Below, in pieces: positions 8,740 to 17,730 of a stretch of 64,000 nucleotides of DNA. Position 1 is the first letter of the stretch. Each line of letters begins with the position of its first letter. Both the position numbers and the translations under genes were made by a program. The DNA lies in contig NZ_JAFUSK010000022.1 of assembly GCF_017471675.1 (NCBI RefSeq), positions 1-64,000 on the forward strand, read 5' to 3'. A model generated the notes under the pieces. That model saw only the letters and a program-made list of their open reading frames with translations. It did not search any database and was not told the origin of the DNA. The stretch is from Pseudobutyrivibrio sp. (GTDB lineage: Bacteria > Bacillota > Clostridia > Lachnospirales > Lachnospiraceae).

Positions 8740-10440
8740 CTAGTTAGCTGGTACTGTAGCCTGAGGCACTGGCTGCTCCACAGGCTGAGTTGTTGCATCT
8801 GGCGCTGGTGTCTCTGTAGCTGGTGTTGTAGCAGGAGCTTGTGTTGCATTAGTTGTGTCTTCTGTCTCTGTTGGATTTGTAACCTTGTACTTTGGTGTAA
8901 TTACAAATGGAGTAGAATTAACAACACCTGGTGCATACACTGCTATAGCATTTGCTATGGTTGTAGCATCCTGAGTGGCAACAGCCTGAAGCATTGCGTA
9001 TGAAAGATTAGGATCCTCTGATGCAATACCTACTGTAACAGTTCTATTAGATGGATTGTACTTGCTGTTGTTATATACCTCTCTGCTAACCTCTTCGTCG
9101 TTTTCATAAACAATCTTCCAAAGACGAGCTGTGTAGCCTGTGTGGCCTCCAACGGTTGTGGTCATCTTGCCAAGAGGCACATTAGGGTCAGCAACCCACT
9201 GGGTATTTTGAACATTTACACCAGTGATTTCTGTCTCGTATTTAACACTATGAGACTTGTCATCCTCTTCCTTACCATAGATGTTAAAGTAAGCCTTGTT
9301 GCCGTCACAGTATCCTTCTATATATATAGGATAATTCTTGTTATTTCTAATCTGGAAATCCTTACCACCGCTTTCTGCAATGGCTGCATCCTGTGATGGT
9401 GGAACATAAGTAACTATCATAGAATGACATGAACGGGTTACAATACCAAGCTCTGCCTCTCTAACTGCTCCGTAAAGTGTGGTAGATACCTGGCAGATAC
9501 CGCCACCATAAGTCTCTACAGTGGTTCCATTTTCATAAGAACCAGCTAACATATATCCATTCTCAGCAGAAAATGGAGTGATTGTATTAAGCACTGAGAA
9601 CTCATCACCAGGATAAAGAATAGTTCCGTTTATAAATCCTACACCGTTTGCCACGTTGTTCTTACGAGCGGCAGATGATGAACTATAATCTGTATTAAAG
9701 CTGCCAAGCAAATCCTTAATCTCTGCAAGCTCTTCCTTGCTACCTCTAGGTTCCTTAACAACGGTTGCAAGAGCGATTGTTGCTGATTCCTTGTTCCAAT
9801 CGTTTTCGATATAATCTGCAATTATTGCAACAGATTCATCAACCTGAACAACCACACCGCTTGTACCTTCGTGGAACACAAATTCCCCATTTTCTCTGGT
9901 AAGATAATCATCGCTTGCTTCATCATTAACCTGTGAAGATGCTGTCTGTAAATATGTGGTAAGAGCTGTTCTATCTACCCCTAATGAAAGTGCAAAATCC
10001 TTGCCTCTTCCATCCTCCAAATCCTTGCTAGCCTTAAAGCGCTCTGCAAAATTTCCATAGCTGCCATAAGATGCAGCCTTAGTAGTAACATCAGTATTCT
10101 TAGCACCTATACATAAATCTGCACCTGTGGCACTGATAGTTTGCTCGTTGGCAGAAAGTGTAAATTTCACATCATCATACTGTGCAAAATAATCGTCTAC
10201 AACCTCCTTAGCCTCAGCCACTGTCATACCACCTACAGATGTTCCTGCTATTGAAACGCCCTTAGGAATGATTCTAGTATCCTCCTCGTCTGCAGAAACT
10301 GCTTCTGCCTCTTCATTGGCTAATTCCTCTTCAGAAACTGTGTTTTCTTCTGTGACCTCTTCGGCGTATGCGCTAATTGGTGTAAATAAACCTGCTGTAA
10401 ATGTTAATGATAGTAATAGTGATAGAACTCTTTTTTTCAT
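8740..10440 (-). CDS. VanW family secreted protein
   Basis: Start set at MKKRVLSLLLSL, 23 codons inside the longest ORF, because the extra N-terminus is translated from the repeat at 10447-10500. The 566-residue product has a signal peptide, a PG-binding-4-like segment (residues about 60-230), then the VanW core with NGVGFINGTILYPGDEFS, ENGYMLAGSYENG and GGGICQVSTTLYGA. A YPIYIEGY strand and a G5-like region follow, with a Thr/Pro/Ala-rich tail. VanW proteins act at the cell wall; the exact role is unknown. The ribosome binding site GAGGG lies in the repeat. Confidence 0.88.
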   Translation of the reverse strand: MKKRVLSLLLSLTFTAGLFTPISAYAEEVTEENTVSEEELANEEAEAVSADEEDTRIIPKGVSIAGTSVGGMTVAEAKEVVDDYFAQYDDVKFTLSANEQTISATGADLCIGAKNTDVTTKAASYGSYGNFAERFKASKDLEDGRGKDFALSLGVDRTALTTYLQTASSQVNDEASDDYLTRENGEFVFHEGTSGVVVQVDESVAIIADYIENDWNKESATIALATVVKEPRGSKEELAEIKDLLGSFNTDYSSSSAARKNNVANGVGFINGTILYPGDEFSVLNTITPFSAENGYMLAGSYENGTTVETYGGGICQVSTTLYGAVREAELGIVTRSCHSMIVTYVPPSQDAAIAESGGKDFQIRNNKNYPIYIEGYCDGNKAYFNIYGKEEDDKSHSVKYETEITGVNVQNTQWVADPNVPLGKMTTTVGGHTGYTARLWKIVYENDEEVSREVYNNSKYNPSNRTVTVGIASEDPNLSYAMLQAVATQDATTIANAIAVYAPGVVNSTPFVITPKYKVTNPTETEDTTNATQAPATTPATETPAPDATTQPVEQPVPQATVPAN

Positions 10441-10446
10441 AATATA

Positions 10447-10500
10447 ACCCTCATCAGTCAGCTGCGCTGACAGCTTCTCCCTAAAAGGGAGAAGCCTCAT
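10447..10500. repeat. CCCTCATC-type palindromic repeat
   Basis: Two hairpins in series: GTCAGCTGCGCTGAC and GCTTCTCCC-taaa-GGGAGAAGC, preceded by CCCTCATCA. Related units lie at 43401, 54436 and 60863-60967. Read on the minus strand, its end TGATGAGGGT forms the ribosome binding site of the VanW gene. Confidence 0.85.
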
Positions 10501-10530
10501 TGTTGACATTAATAATCTATTAAAATAAAC

Positions 10531-10629
10531 TTAAATTAAAGCAGAAGCAAATGTGGTAAATACCATACATACCACTACAACTACTAATATTATTCCAGCT
10601 ATAAGCTGTTGTTTTTTAGATCTTTTCAT
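10531..10629 (-). CDS. Small single-pass membrane protein, 32 aa
   Basis: ATG at 10627-10629 is preceded by GAGGT at 5-base spacing. The product reads MKRSKKQQLIAGIILVVVVV followed by CMVFTTFASALI, that is a basic N-terminus and one hydrophobic helix. This layout matches the small DUF4044/Prli42-like membrane proteins of Firmicutes, of which Prli42 anchors the stressosome; the match is by pattern only. It lies directly upstream of the VanW gene repeat and is divergent from the TPR-like gene. Confidence 0.65.
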   Translation of the reverse strand: MKRSKKQQLIAGIILVVVVVCMVFTTFASALI

Positions 10630-10659
10630 AAAATACCTCGCATAAGTAAAGGAGAAACT

Positions 10660-11292
10660 ATGGGCTTCCCTATTTTACCTTTTTTCTTAATATTCCTAAT
10701 CTGGCTTGCAATCAGAATCAAAACCCTAGATGCTAAGCAAGAACAGCAGGAGGAAGAATTCTGGGCTAAAGAAAAAGCGGCCAAAGCAACCCCTGCCAAG
10801 GATATATCTAATCTAAGATATATTACCATTCCAATAGAGAAATTTCCATTAAATTTTAGTAATGATGAAAAAGTTATTGAGATTGAAACCCAGTTAAAGG
10901 AGCTTTCAACCCACAGGCTGCTTAATCTTTCTGGTGTTTCAAACACTGATTTAAAGCTTACCTACGGCACTTCTAACTTCGAAACAATGAGCCAGATAGG
11001 TGAAGATTTCGATAAAGCATGCATCCTTCTAAATTCCTATGCCAAGGCTTTAATAGAAGCTGGTATGGAAAATGATGCCGTAAATGTATTGGAATTTGCC
11101 ATTGGCGTTGGAACAGACATTAGCGAAAGCTACATTATGCTTTCTGATTGCTATAAAAAACGCTCACAGACAGAAAAGCTAAGCTTCCTTCGTGAGCGCA
11201 TATTAAACAGTAACCTGTTATTAAAAAATTCTATTTTAAACAAAATCGATGACTCTACTGAGGAAGATTTCAGCACCAGCTCCCCAGAGTAA
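10660..11292 (+). CDS. N-terminally anchored TPR-like protein, unknown function
   Basis: Start taken at MGFPILPFFLIF with AAAGGAG five bases upstream; this gives 210 residues. Residues 2-18 form a membrane anchor, followed by a charged linker (KQEQQEEEFWAKEKAAK) and two helix pairs that look like TPR units (SYAKALIEAGMENDAVNVLE, and SYIMLSDCYKKRSQTEKLSF). It is one of the few plus-strand genes. Its last 57 bp overlap the 3' end of the convergent MntP-like gene, so both messages would be complementary there. I do not recognise a named family. Confidence 0.75.
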   Translation: MGFPILPFFLIFLIWLAIRIKTLDAKQEQQEEEFWAKEKAAKATPAKDISNLRYITIPIEKFPLNFSNDEKVIEIETQLKELSTHRLLNLSGVSNTDLKLTYGTSNFETMSQIGEDFDKACILLNSYAKALIEAGMENDAVNVLEFAIGVGTDISESYIMLSDCYKKRSQTEKLSFLRERILNSNLLLKNSILNKIDDSTEEDFSTSSPE

Positions 11293-11820
11293 TGCTGCGC
11301 CTACTATGTAAGCTATAGTCTTCTTCTCAAAGCCAAAATGCATGCCTGTATAAAGACCGCCAAGAACTACAAGTACAGATATTGCAAGAATAAGTGCAAT
11401 AATCTGCCAAATGGTGGTGCCCACAAGCCCGCAGGCACAACCTGCAGCTGCTGTATAAGCACTGGATACAATAACAATTCTGATGTAATCTAAAACAATA
11501 AGAGCATCCCTTCTTCTTTCTTGAATGAATTCTCTTTTAATTGCCTTTGCAATAAGTCTTAGGCCCAGTAGCACAAGAACTACTACAGCCACAACCTCCC
11601 CACGCTTTACAGGATTAGCAATGTAGCCATTAACAGCCATTAATCTGCAGATTGCATAGCCCCCAAAATAAAAAACCAATTCAGATGCAGCAACCACTGC
11701 GCAAGCAACAGCCACTGTCCTTTTCTTAAGGTTTGCTATCATTGCCCCTTGTATTTCCATTGCAGCAAAAACATCTAATAATATACCTGCTATAATAAGC
11801 AAGTTTTCCAACCAAGTCAT
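11236..11820 (-). CDS. MntP-like/6-TM integral membrane protein
   Basis: Start set at MTWLENLL, where GGAG lies 7 bases upstream; the earlier in-frame ATG has no ribosome binding site. The 194 residues form about six hydrophobic segments, the first with IAGILLDVFAAMEIQG, similar to the DAFAVS-type first helix of MntP/YtaF manganese exporters, and a charged cytoplasmic loop (KREFIQERRRDA) in the middle. The metal-site Asp is seen in helix 1 but the repeat in the second half is less clear, so the family call is tentative. Confidence 0.55.
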   Translation of the reverse strand: MTWLENLLIIAGILLDVFAAMEIQGAMIANLKKRTVAVACAVVAASELVFYFGGYAICRLMAVNGYIANPVKRGEVVAVVVLVLLGLRLIAKAIKREFIQERRRDALIVLDYIRIVIVSSAYTAAAGCACGLVGTTIWQIIALILAISVLVVLGGLYTGMHFGFEKKTIAYIVGAALLWGAGAEIFLSRVIDFV

Positions 11821-11946
11821 AATATATTTACTCCATTTCACATTTATAACAGTTTGCTTAATAATAATAGCTCATTACATAGATTATATAAAATATTCAA
11901 TAATAAAAGCCTGTTTAAATAAAAACTACATTATCGTACATTTGTA

Positions 11947-12519
11947 TTAGCGCTTTTCATTAGTAATAACCTCTATAATTGGGCTCCTAAATATCTTAAT
12001 ATATACATCTGCCAATTCTTCCACTGGCACATTCATCCCTCTTTTAATCCATCGGATGGTAACCCAGCTTATGGAATGTGCCAAAAACTCAGCCACCAAT
12101 TCCTTTTTAAGCCAACTGTAATCTGCCATTGCAGCCAAGCTTTCTACATCAATGTATTTAAGAACTGCTTTTGCCACACACCTGTTATAGATTTCGTTAA
12201 ATGAATTCTGCCCTTCTAAGGCTGCAGCTCTTTTATAGAAATCCTTTTCCTTTTCCATGGTGGTAAGGATAAATGTTACACCTTCCTTTAGCATTCCATT
12301 TGAAAGAAGGGGATCCACAGGCGCGAACAATTCGTTAACAGTTATCCACTCAAGTAGCTCATATTTATCTTGAAAATGATTATAAAAGGTAGGTCTGATT
12401 ACCCCTGCTTTATCTGTAATCTCTTTGATTGTTATTTTATCGATAGGCTTAATTGCCGCAAGTTCTTTTAAGCTTTCTGCAAGCACAATATCGATTGCAT
12501 TCTGTGATTGATTATTCAT
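11947..12519 (-). CDS. TetR/AcrR family transcriptional regulator
   Basis: Start set at MNNQSQNA with GAGGAG four bases before; a TTG four codons upstream is inside that ribosome binding site. Residues 10-55 hold the TetR helix-turn-helix (KITIKEITDKAGVIRPTFYN-HFQDKYELL). The C-terminal part resembles the TetR_C_8 (DhaS-like) type. It ends an apparent operon DegV, DUF308, 81-aa protein, TetR, and probably represses it or the adjacent transporter-like gene. Confidence 0.85.
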   Translation of the reverse strand: MNNQSQNAIDIVLAESLKELAAIKPIDKITIKEITDKAGVIRPTFYNHFQDKYELLEWITVNELFAPVDPLLSNGMLKEGVTFILTTMEKEKDFYKRAAALEGQNSFNEIYNRCVAKAVLKYIDVESLAAMADYSWLKKELVAEFLAHSISWVTIRWIKRGMNVPVEELADVYIKIFRSPIIEVITNEKR

Positions 12520-12527
12520 AATTCTCC

Positions 12528-12773
12528 TCAAGAATCTTCAAATTCAGCTGTAACGTAAAATCCCTTTGGGGTCTCCTTAACATCTATAACCTTAGCTTCG
12601 GTCTTACCGTTTACAGTTTTGAGTCTTTCTAGTGTTGTATAATTTGCGGACATAGCATAAGACCTTCCTAACACATAATAATATGAGTTAGAAAGGGCAT
12701 ATTCAGTAACCGGAAGCACATCCCCTACCTCTAGTAAGCCTGTGCGTTCCATCTTAAATTCCATTTGTCTCAT
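12528..12773 (-). CDS. Conserved small protein of unknown function, 81 aa
   Basis: The ATG directly follows the DUF308 stop and the GGAGG inside the DUF308 end serves as ribosome binding site, so the pair is coupled. The soluble 81-residue chain (RTGLLEVGDVLPVTEYAL, then KTEAKVIDVKETPKGFYVTA) looks like a small beta-barrel. No family is recognised. Its stop is 8 bp before the TetR start. Confidence 0.6.
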   Translation of the reverse strand: MRQMEFKMERTGLLEVGDVLPVTEYALSNSYYYVLGRSYAMSANYTTLERLKTVNGKTEAKVIDVKETPKGFYVTAEFEDS

Positions 12774-12774
12774 T

Positions 12775-13347
12775 TTAGATATCTTCCTCCCTGGTGATGG
12801 TTCCATCTACAACAGAACCAGTGGCCTTTCTAACAGAGTGGACAATGCCAAAATCTGTAATGCCATCCCAGATAAGCATGATACCTATTATTCTTGTAGC
12901 AAGACTAACTACCTGAAATGCTGCACCGATGCAGATAATTCCAAAGAGTATATTAACAGCCGCAAGTACAAAGCTAATCCAAAAATTAGAAGCCTTAGCT
13001 CTGGCAGCCTCAACTGCCATTCCTAAATCCTGCACGCCGTGTATAACAAGAATTACACCGATTGCAATTGGAATAATGCTTATTATCTTACCTGAGTCGT
13101 TAAAAAGCCAAATACCTACGATAAGTATCATCATACCAACAGCTATTCCAAGGGCATTATCTACACCATGCTCAATAAGCTGATTCACAACAACAAATAT
13201 TCCTGAAAGAATAATTATAGCTGCTATCACCTTGCTTATAGTAGCCAAGCTTTCAACAGGAAATACTAAAAGCAAAATTCCAATGACCATAGTAAAAACT
13301 GCAGGTATTGTAATGTTTAATCTAAACTCTTTAATCTTATCCTTCAT
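12775..13347 (-). CDS. DUF308/HdeD-like membrane protein
   Basis: The 190-residue protein has six hydrophobic segments in three pairs, each with a G-x-x-L-L/V-x-G pattern (MVIGILLLVFP, GMMILIVGIWLF, VNILFGIICIG), the repeat layout of DUF308/HdeD. HdeD is linked to acid stress in enterobacteria; the role in Clostridia is unknown. The start lies 3 bp after the DegV stop, so it belongs to the same operon. Confidence 0.85.
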   Translation of the reverse strand: MKDKIKEFRLNITIPAVFTMVIGILLLVFPVESLATISKVIAAIIILSGIFVVVNQLIEHGVDNALGIAVGMMILIVGIWLFNDSGKIISIIPIAIGVILVIHGVQDLGMAVEAARAKASNFWISFVLAAVNILFGIICIGAAFQVVSLATRIIGIMLIWDGITDFGIVHSVRKATGSVVDGTITREEDI

Positions 13348-13350
13348 AGC

Positions 13351-14238
13351 TTAGTTCTCCTTTTTTCCACCCCAGAAACCAATAGCAACTGTACCAGGGC
13401 CTGTATGTGCACCGATTGTAGGACCAATATCGAATATACGAACCTTTTCTTTCATCTTAGGAAATGCCTCTTCTATCATATCAGCCATCTCCCTGGCATC
13501 ATCCATACACACTGAATGTGTGATAAAGATATTCTGGTCATAGTCAGCTCCGTTTTCAATACGCTCCTTGATAGCTGCAAGGCAAGCCTTCTTAACCATC
13601 TTCTTACCTCGACACTTCTGTCTAGGAATAAGCTTTCCTTCATCATTGATGTTAAGAAGCGGACAGATATTAAGGGCTGTACCAAACCAACCAGAGACCT
13701 TAGAAATTCTACCACCTCTGATAAAGAAGGTAAGGTCTGTGGTGAAGAACCATGTATTCTGATTCTGAATATTGTCCTCAGTCCACTTTACAAGCTCATC
13801 AAAGCTCTTCCCCTCATCACGAAGTGAAGCAAGCTTGTCCATGAACAAGCCATAGCCTGCTGATGCTGTAAGGCTGTCAAAAACCACTATCTTTCTATCA
13901 GGGAATTCCTCTGAAAGCTCCTCAGCTGCAATACGGGCTGAATTAATAACACCTGAAATACCACTGGATAATGTAAGATGAATAACATCCTTCCCCTGCT
14001 CTAAAAACTTACGGAAATACTGGGTAAACTCATCTGCATTAACCTGTGATGTCTTTGTCATGGCACCATCAACCATTGCCTGGTAAAAATCCTGTGGTGA
14101 CATTGACTGATACAAATCATCCTTATATGCCTTATCATCTAAATAATAGTGAAAGCAAATATACTGGATATCTCTTTCCTTTAAAAACTCATCTGTAACA
14201 TCTGCTGTTGAACAGCAACTAATAATATAATCTCCCAT
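13351..14238 (-). CDS. DegV family fatty-acid-binding protein
   Basis: The 295-residue protein shows the DegV pattern: N-terminal CCSTADVTDEFLKERDI, LTLSSGISGVINSARIAAEEL (the fatty-acid carboxylate-binding Ser region), DSLTASAGYGL, FIRGGRISKVSGWFG and a C-terminal GPTIGAHTGPGTVAIGFWG. DegV/FakB proteins hold a fatty acid for phosphorylation by FakA. No fakA gene is in the window. It is the first gene of the DUF308/TetR operon. Confidence 0.93.
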   Translation of the reverse strand: MGDYIISCCSTADVTDEFLKERDIQYICFHYYLDDKAYKDDLYQSMSPQDFYQAMVDGAMTKTSQVNADEFTQYFRKFLEQGKDVIHLTLSSGISGVINSARIAAEELSEEFPDRKIVVFDSLTASAGYGLFMDKLASLRDEGKSFDELVKWTEDNIQNQNTWFFTTDLTFFIRGGRISKVSGWFGTALNICPLLNINDEGKLIPRQKCRGKKMVKKACLAAIKERIENGADYDQNIFITHSVCMDDAREMADMIEEAFPKMKEKVRIFDIGPTIGAHTGPGTVAIGFWGGKKEN

Positions 14239-14302
14239 AACATCATCCTATTCTTTAAATTTTTCAGCATTTTGAGTATACTCCATCTACCCTACCAAAT
14301 GC

Positions 14303-14332
14303 AATAAGCCAGCAGATTTCTCTACTGGCTTA
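14303..14332 (-). terminator. Hairpin after GH51 operon
   Basis: AATAAGCCAG and CTGGCTTAT form a 9-10 bp stem about 40 bp after the GH51 stop. The U-run is weak, so termination may be partial. Confidence 0.55.
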
Positions 14333-14371
14333 TCGGAATTTATTATATGGAAGGATTTATGAAAAAGAAAG

Positions 14372-15892
14372 TTACTTGTTTAGGCGAATGCTAACAACTG
14401 AGCACTTAGGAAGTGTTACCTTAATGCCTTCAGCTGTCTTAGCGTAATCCTTAAATTCCTGCTCCTTAACAACCTCTGGATTCTCAAATGTGTTGTGTGC
14501 AGCCATAGCACCTGCTACATAAGTAGCTTCACATACATTGTAAGAAGCGGCGTCATGAGTTAGCTGAATATCTACAGTCTCATCTGCCTCAAGAGAGTTG
14601 TTTGTAAGAGTGATTGTGATTACACCATTTGCATCCTCAGATACTGATTCAAATACCTTTGGAAGCTCATTCTTACCGCTACCAACTATACTATTATTTA
14701 GTAAGTCACTGCCAAGGAGAGTAGCGCCCTGGTGATGACGATACATCTTAAATACATAGTAAGTAGGTGTTTTAATCATCTTCTCACCATCTGTGAGAAT
14801 AACTGATTGAAGCACGTTAACCATCTGTGCAATATTTGCCATCTTAACTCTGTCTGAATGCTTGTTGAAGAGGTTAAGATTCATACCAGCTACAAGTGCA
14901 TCACGCATTGTGTTCTGCTGATATAAGAAGCCTGGGTTTGTACCTGGCTCAACATCTGTCCAGATACCCCACTCATCAATAATAAGTCCAATCTTCTTAT
15001 CTGGATCATACTTATCCATGATTGCACCATGCTTATTAATAAGCTCTTCCATGAAGTAGCTACGCTTAAGTGTCTGGTAGAACACTTCCTCAGTGAAGTC
15101 TGTAGCACTTCCCTTGATGTTCCAATCATCTTCTGTCTCAGGAAGTGTATAGTAATGAAGTGAAAGACCATCCATAAAACCATGGAACTGCTCTGGTGTA
15201 TGGTCGAAGCATGTCTCAAGAACACCTTCTGTCCAGTGATAATCATCTACATTAGCACCGCAAGCAATCTTTGAGATTGGCTTATTTCCATTGTAGTTTC
15301 TAGCAAATGTCTGGTAACGTCTGTACTCATCTGCATAGTGCTGTGGACGCATATTACCGCCGCAGCCCCATGATTCGTTACCAACACCAAGGTAATCTAC
15401 TACCCATGGCTCTTCATGACCATTCTTCTTACGAAGGTCAGCCATTGGAGATACACCCTTAAATGTCATGTATTCAACCCATTCGCTCATTTCACGAACA
15501 GTACCTGAACCAACATTTGCATTTACATAAGTCTTGCAACCAAGCTGTCTGCAAAGCTCGAAATATTCATGTGTACCGAAGCTGTTGTCCTCTACAACGC
15601 CACCCCAGTGTGTGTTAATCATCTTCTTACGATTTTCCTTTGGACCGATTCCGTCCATCCAGTGATACTCATCTGCGAAGCATCCACCTGGCCAACGAAG
15701 TACAGGAACCTTCATTTCCTTAAGTGCCTCGACTACATCTGTACGCATTCCATTCACATTAGGAATATCGCTATTTTCACCTACGTAAAGTCCTTCGTAG
15801 ATGCAACGGCCCAAGTGCTCAGAAAAATGTCCGTAGATTTCTGGGGCAATTGTGCTCTTTTTGTTTTCGTTGTTAATTACTAATTTTGCCAT
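14372..15892 (-). CDS. abfA: GH51 alpha-L-arabinofuranosidase
   Basis: The 506-residue intracellular enzyme (no signal peptide) matches GH51: IYGHFSEHLGRCIYEGLYVG, VLRWPGGCFADEYHW, acid/base Glu173 in LGVGNESWGCGG and nucleophile Glu307 in IIDEWGIW. A C-terminal beta domain follows the barrel. It releases arabinose from arabino-oligosaccharides after import. The gene is last in the operon binding protein, permease, permease, GH51, with 9 bp after the preceding stop. Confidence 0.97.
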   Translation of the reverse strand: MAKLVINNENKKSTIAPEIYGHFSEHLGRCIYEGLYVGENSDIPNVNGMRTDVVEALKEMKVPVLRWPGGCFADEYHWMDGIGPKENRKKMINTHWGGVVEDNSFGTHEYFELCRQLGCKTYVNANVGSGTVREMSEWVEYMTFKGVSPMADLRKKNGHEEPWVVDYLGVGNESWGCGGNMRPQHYADEYRRYQTFARNYNGNKPISKIACGANVDDYHWTEGVLETCFDHTPEQFHGFMDGLSLHYYTLPETEDDWNIKGSATDFTEEVFYQTLKRSYFMEELINKHGAIMDKYDPDKKIGLIIDEWGIWTDVEPGTNPGFLYQQNTMRDALVAGMNLNLFNKHSDRVKMANIAQMVNVLQSVILTDGEKMIKTPTYYVFKMYRHHQGATLLGSDLLNNSIVGSGKNELPKVFESVSEDANGVITITLTNNSLEADETVDIQLTHDAASYNVCEATYVAGAMAAHNTFENPEVVKEQEFKDYAKTAEGIKVTLPKCSVVSIRLNK

Positions 15893-15901
15893 ATTCTCTC
15901 C

Positions 15902-16771
15902 TTATCCCTTAACAGCACCTGCTGTCATTCCATCGATGATGTACTTCTGGAAAATGAGGAAGATTATAAAGATAGGTAAAATTCCAAACATTGATCCTGC
16001 TATAAGTACATCATAGTTGTTACCGTATGGTGTAAGTAATGTATTAAGTCCGATTGGAAGTGTAAACTTCTCTGCGCCCTTAAGTACAAGCAGTGGCCAA
16101 AGGATAGCGTTCCAAGCGCCCATTGCACTAAGAATACCCATTGATGCAAAGGCTGGCTTTGCAAGTGGAAGGATGATTCTTACAGAAATACCATATTCGC
16201 TACAACCATCAATACGTGCTGCATCAAGCAAATCCTTAGGAAGTCCTGATAAGTACTGTCTAAAGAAGAAAATTGTTGATGCGGAGCAAAGTCCGATAAT
16301 GATAACACCTACATAAGTATCAACAAGCTTAAGTGCGATGATTTCCTTATATAATGGAAGCATAAGGATTTCAAAAGGTACCATCATTGTTGCAAGTACT
16401 ATTGTGAAGAGCAGATTCTTAAATCTAAACTCATACATTGTTAAACCATAAGCAACAAAATAACAGATTATAAGTGTAAGTGCTACCGAAATAATGGTAA
16501 TTAATAACGAATTCTTGTACCACATGAAATATTTAACACTGTCAGCGTTTCCGCCAAATAAATATTTGTAGTTGTCAAGATTCATTGTGGTAACATTCAA
16601 ATCTATTGAAAGTCCCCTACGAATAAGCTCTGTACCAGGTCTAAATGAAGCAAGTAAACCTGCAAATACAGGAAAAATGATTATTAAACAAAGGATTGCA
16701 AAAAATCCTGTTCCAAGTACTGTGCCCACAACTCTTTTAGGAGAGCTAGCCATTGTCTTTTGCTTTGCCAT
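15902..16771 (-). CDS. Sugar ABC transporter permease (MalG/AraQ type)
   Basis: The 289-residue protein has six transmembrane segments and the ABC-permease EAA loop DAARIDGCSEYGISVRIILP-LAKPAF. N-terminal KRVVGTVLGTGFFAILCLII fits the CUT1 type-2 permeases. Start overlaps closely the end of the partner permease (1 bp gap). It probably imports arabino-oligosaccharides given the GH51 next to it. The ATPase is not encoded here, so a shared MsmX-like ATPase is inferred. Confidence 0.92.
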   Translation of the reverse strand: MAKQKTMASSPKRVVGTVLGTGFFAILCLIIIFPVFAGLLASFRPGTELIRRGLSIDLNVTTMNLDNYKYLFGGNADSVKYFMWYKNSLLITIISVALTLIICYFVAYGLTMYEFRFKNLLFTIVLATMMVPFEILMLPLYKEIIALKLVDTYVGVIIIGLCSASTIFFFRQYLSGLPKDLLDAARIDGCSEYGISVRIILPLAKPAFASMGILSAMGAWNAILWPLLVLKGAEKFTLPIGLNTLLTPYGNNYDVLIAGSMFGILPIFIIFLIFQKYIIDGMTAGAVKG

Positions 16772-16772
16772 A

Positions 16773-17669
16773 TTAATCCTCTCCCTTCTTGAATGTACCG
16801 TTCACGATAAGCTGTGCAAAGTTGATAATAAGTGCTACAACAAGAAGTACTACACCTACTGCACATGCATAACCCATATCATTCTTTTCAATACCACGCT
16901 TGTATAGGTAGCCTACAATTGTAAGACCGATGTTGTTTGGTGATGAATTTCCTGCCCATAACATATATGATTCAAGGAACATTGCAAGACCAGCATATAC
17001 TGAAATTGTAAGTACATATACTGTTGTTGGCTTAAGAAGTGGAAGTGTTACATACTTGAACTTCTGCCATCCTGTTGCGCCGTCAATATCGGCAGCTTCA
17101 TATAATGAAGTATCAATTGATTTAAGACCTGAAAGGAAATAGAGCATATTTACACCTGTCCATCTCCAGCAGGCTACGATTAAGAGGGCGAGCATACCTG
17201 ACCAACCCATCTTTAACCATTTATATGTTCCAAGGCCTAAAGCCGCTGTAATCATGTTCATCTGACCTGTTGTGTACTCTGTAAACATCAGGCGGAATAA
17301 TGTACCAGAAATAACTACTGATGTTAATGCTGGCATGTAAAGAACTGCCTTCCATACGCCCTTTGCCTTTACCAAATTGCTATCAAGAAGCACTGCAAAA
17401 AGCATTGGGAATGGAATGAGAAGGACTAAAGTAAAGAACATGTATTTTACACTGTTCCATACTGCGATATGAAAAACGTTGTCCTTGAGAAGCTTTGCAT
17501 AGTTAGCAAAACCAACCCAATCAGATTTGATTGCTCCTATATCCTGGAAGCTCATTGTGAAAGCTGTAATAAGTGGGTAAACCCAGAAAAAGAAAAAGCT
17601 TAAAATAAAAGGTAAAACAAAAACATATGGTGCCACCTTTTGAGAGTATAAAAAGTTCTTGATTTTCAT
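16773..17669 (-). CDS. Sugar ABC transporter permease (MalF/AraP type)
   Basis: The 298-residue membrane protein begins KIKNFLYSQKVAPYVFVLPF, a standard CUT1 type-1 permease opening, and carries the EAA loop EAADIDGATGWQKFKYVTLP. Six hydrophobic segments are seen. It lies after a hairpin that separates it from the binding-protein gene and before the second permease. Confidence 0.92.
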   Translation of the reverse strand: MKIKNFLYSQKVAPYVFVLPFILSFFFFWVYPLITAFTMSFQDIGAIKSDWVGFANYAKLLKDNVFHIAVWNSVKYMFFTLVLLIPFPMLFAVLLDSNLVKAKGVWKAVLYMPALTSVVISGTLFRLMFTEYTTGQMNMITAALGLGTYKWLKMGWSGMLALLIVACWRWTGVNMLYFLSGLKSIDTSLYEAADIDGATGWQKFKYVTLPLLKPTTVYVLTISVYAGLAMFLESYMLWAGNSSPNNIGLTIVGYLYKRGIEKNDMGYACAVGVVLLVVALIINFAQLIVNGTFKKGED

Positions 17670-17697
17670 AATGCACCTTTCTCCATTTTTTAAAATA

Positions 17698-17723
17698 GGG
17701 ATGCCTGCCTAGGCCGGCATCCC
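17698..17723 (-). terminator. Intra-operon hairpin between binding protein and permeases
   Basis: GGGATGCC and GGCATCCC form a GC-rich stem, followed on the minus strand by TATTTTAAAAAA. In this position such hairpins usually stabilise the binding-protein message and stop part of the transcripts, giving more binding protein than permease. Confidence 0.75.
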
Positions 17724-17730
17724 GTAGAAA

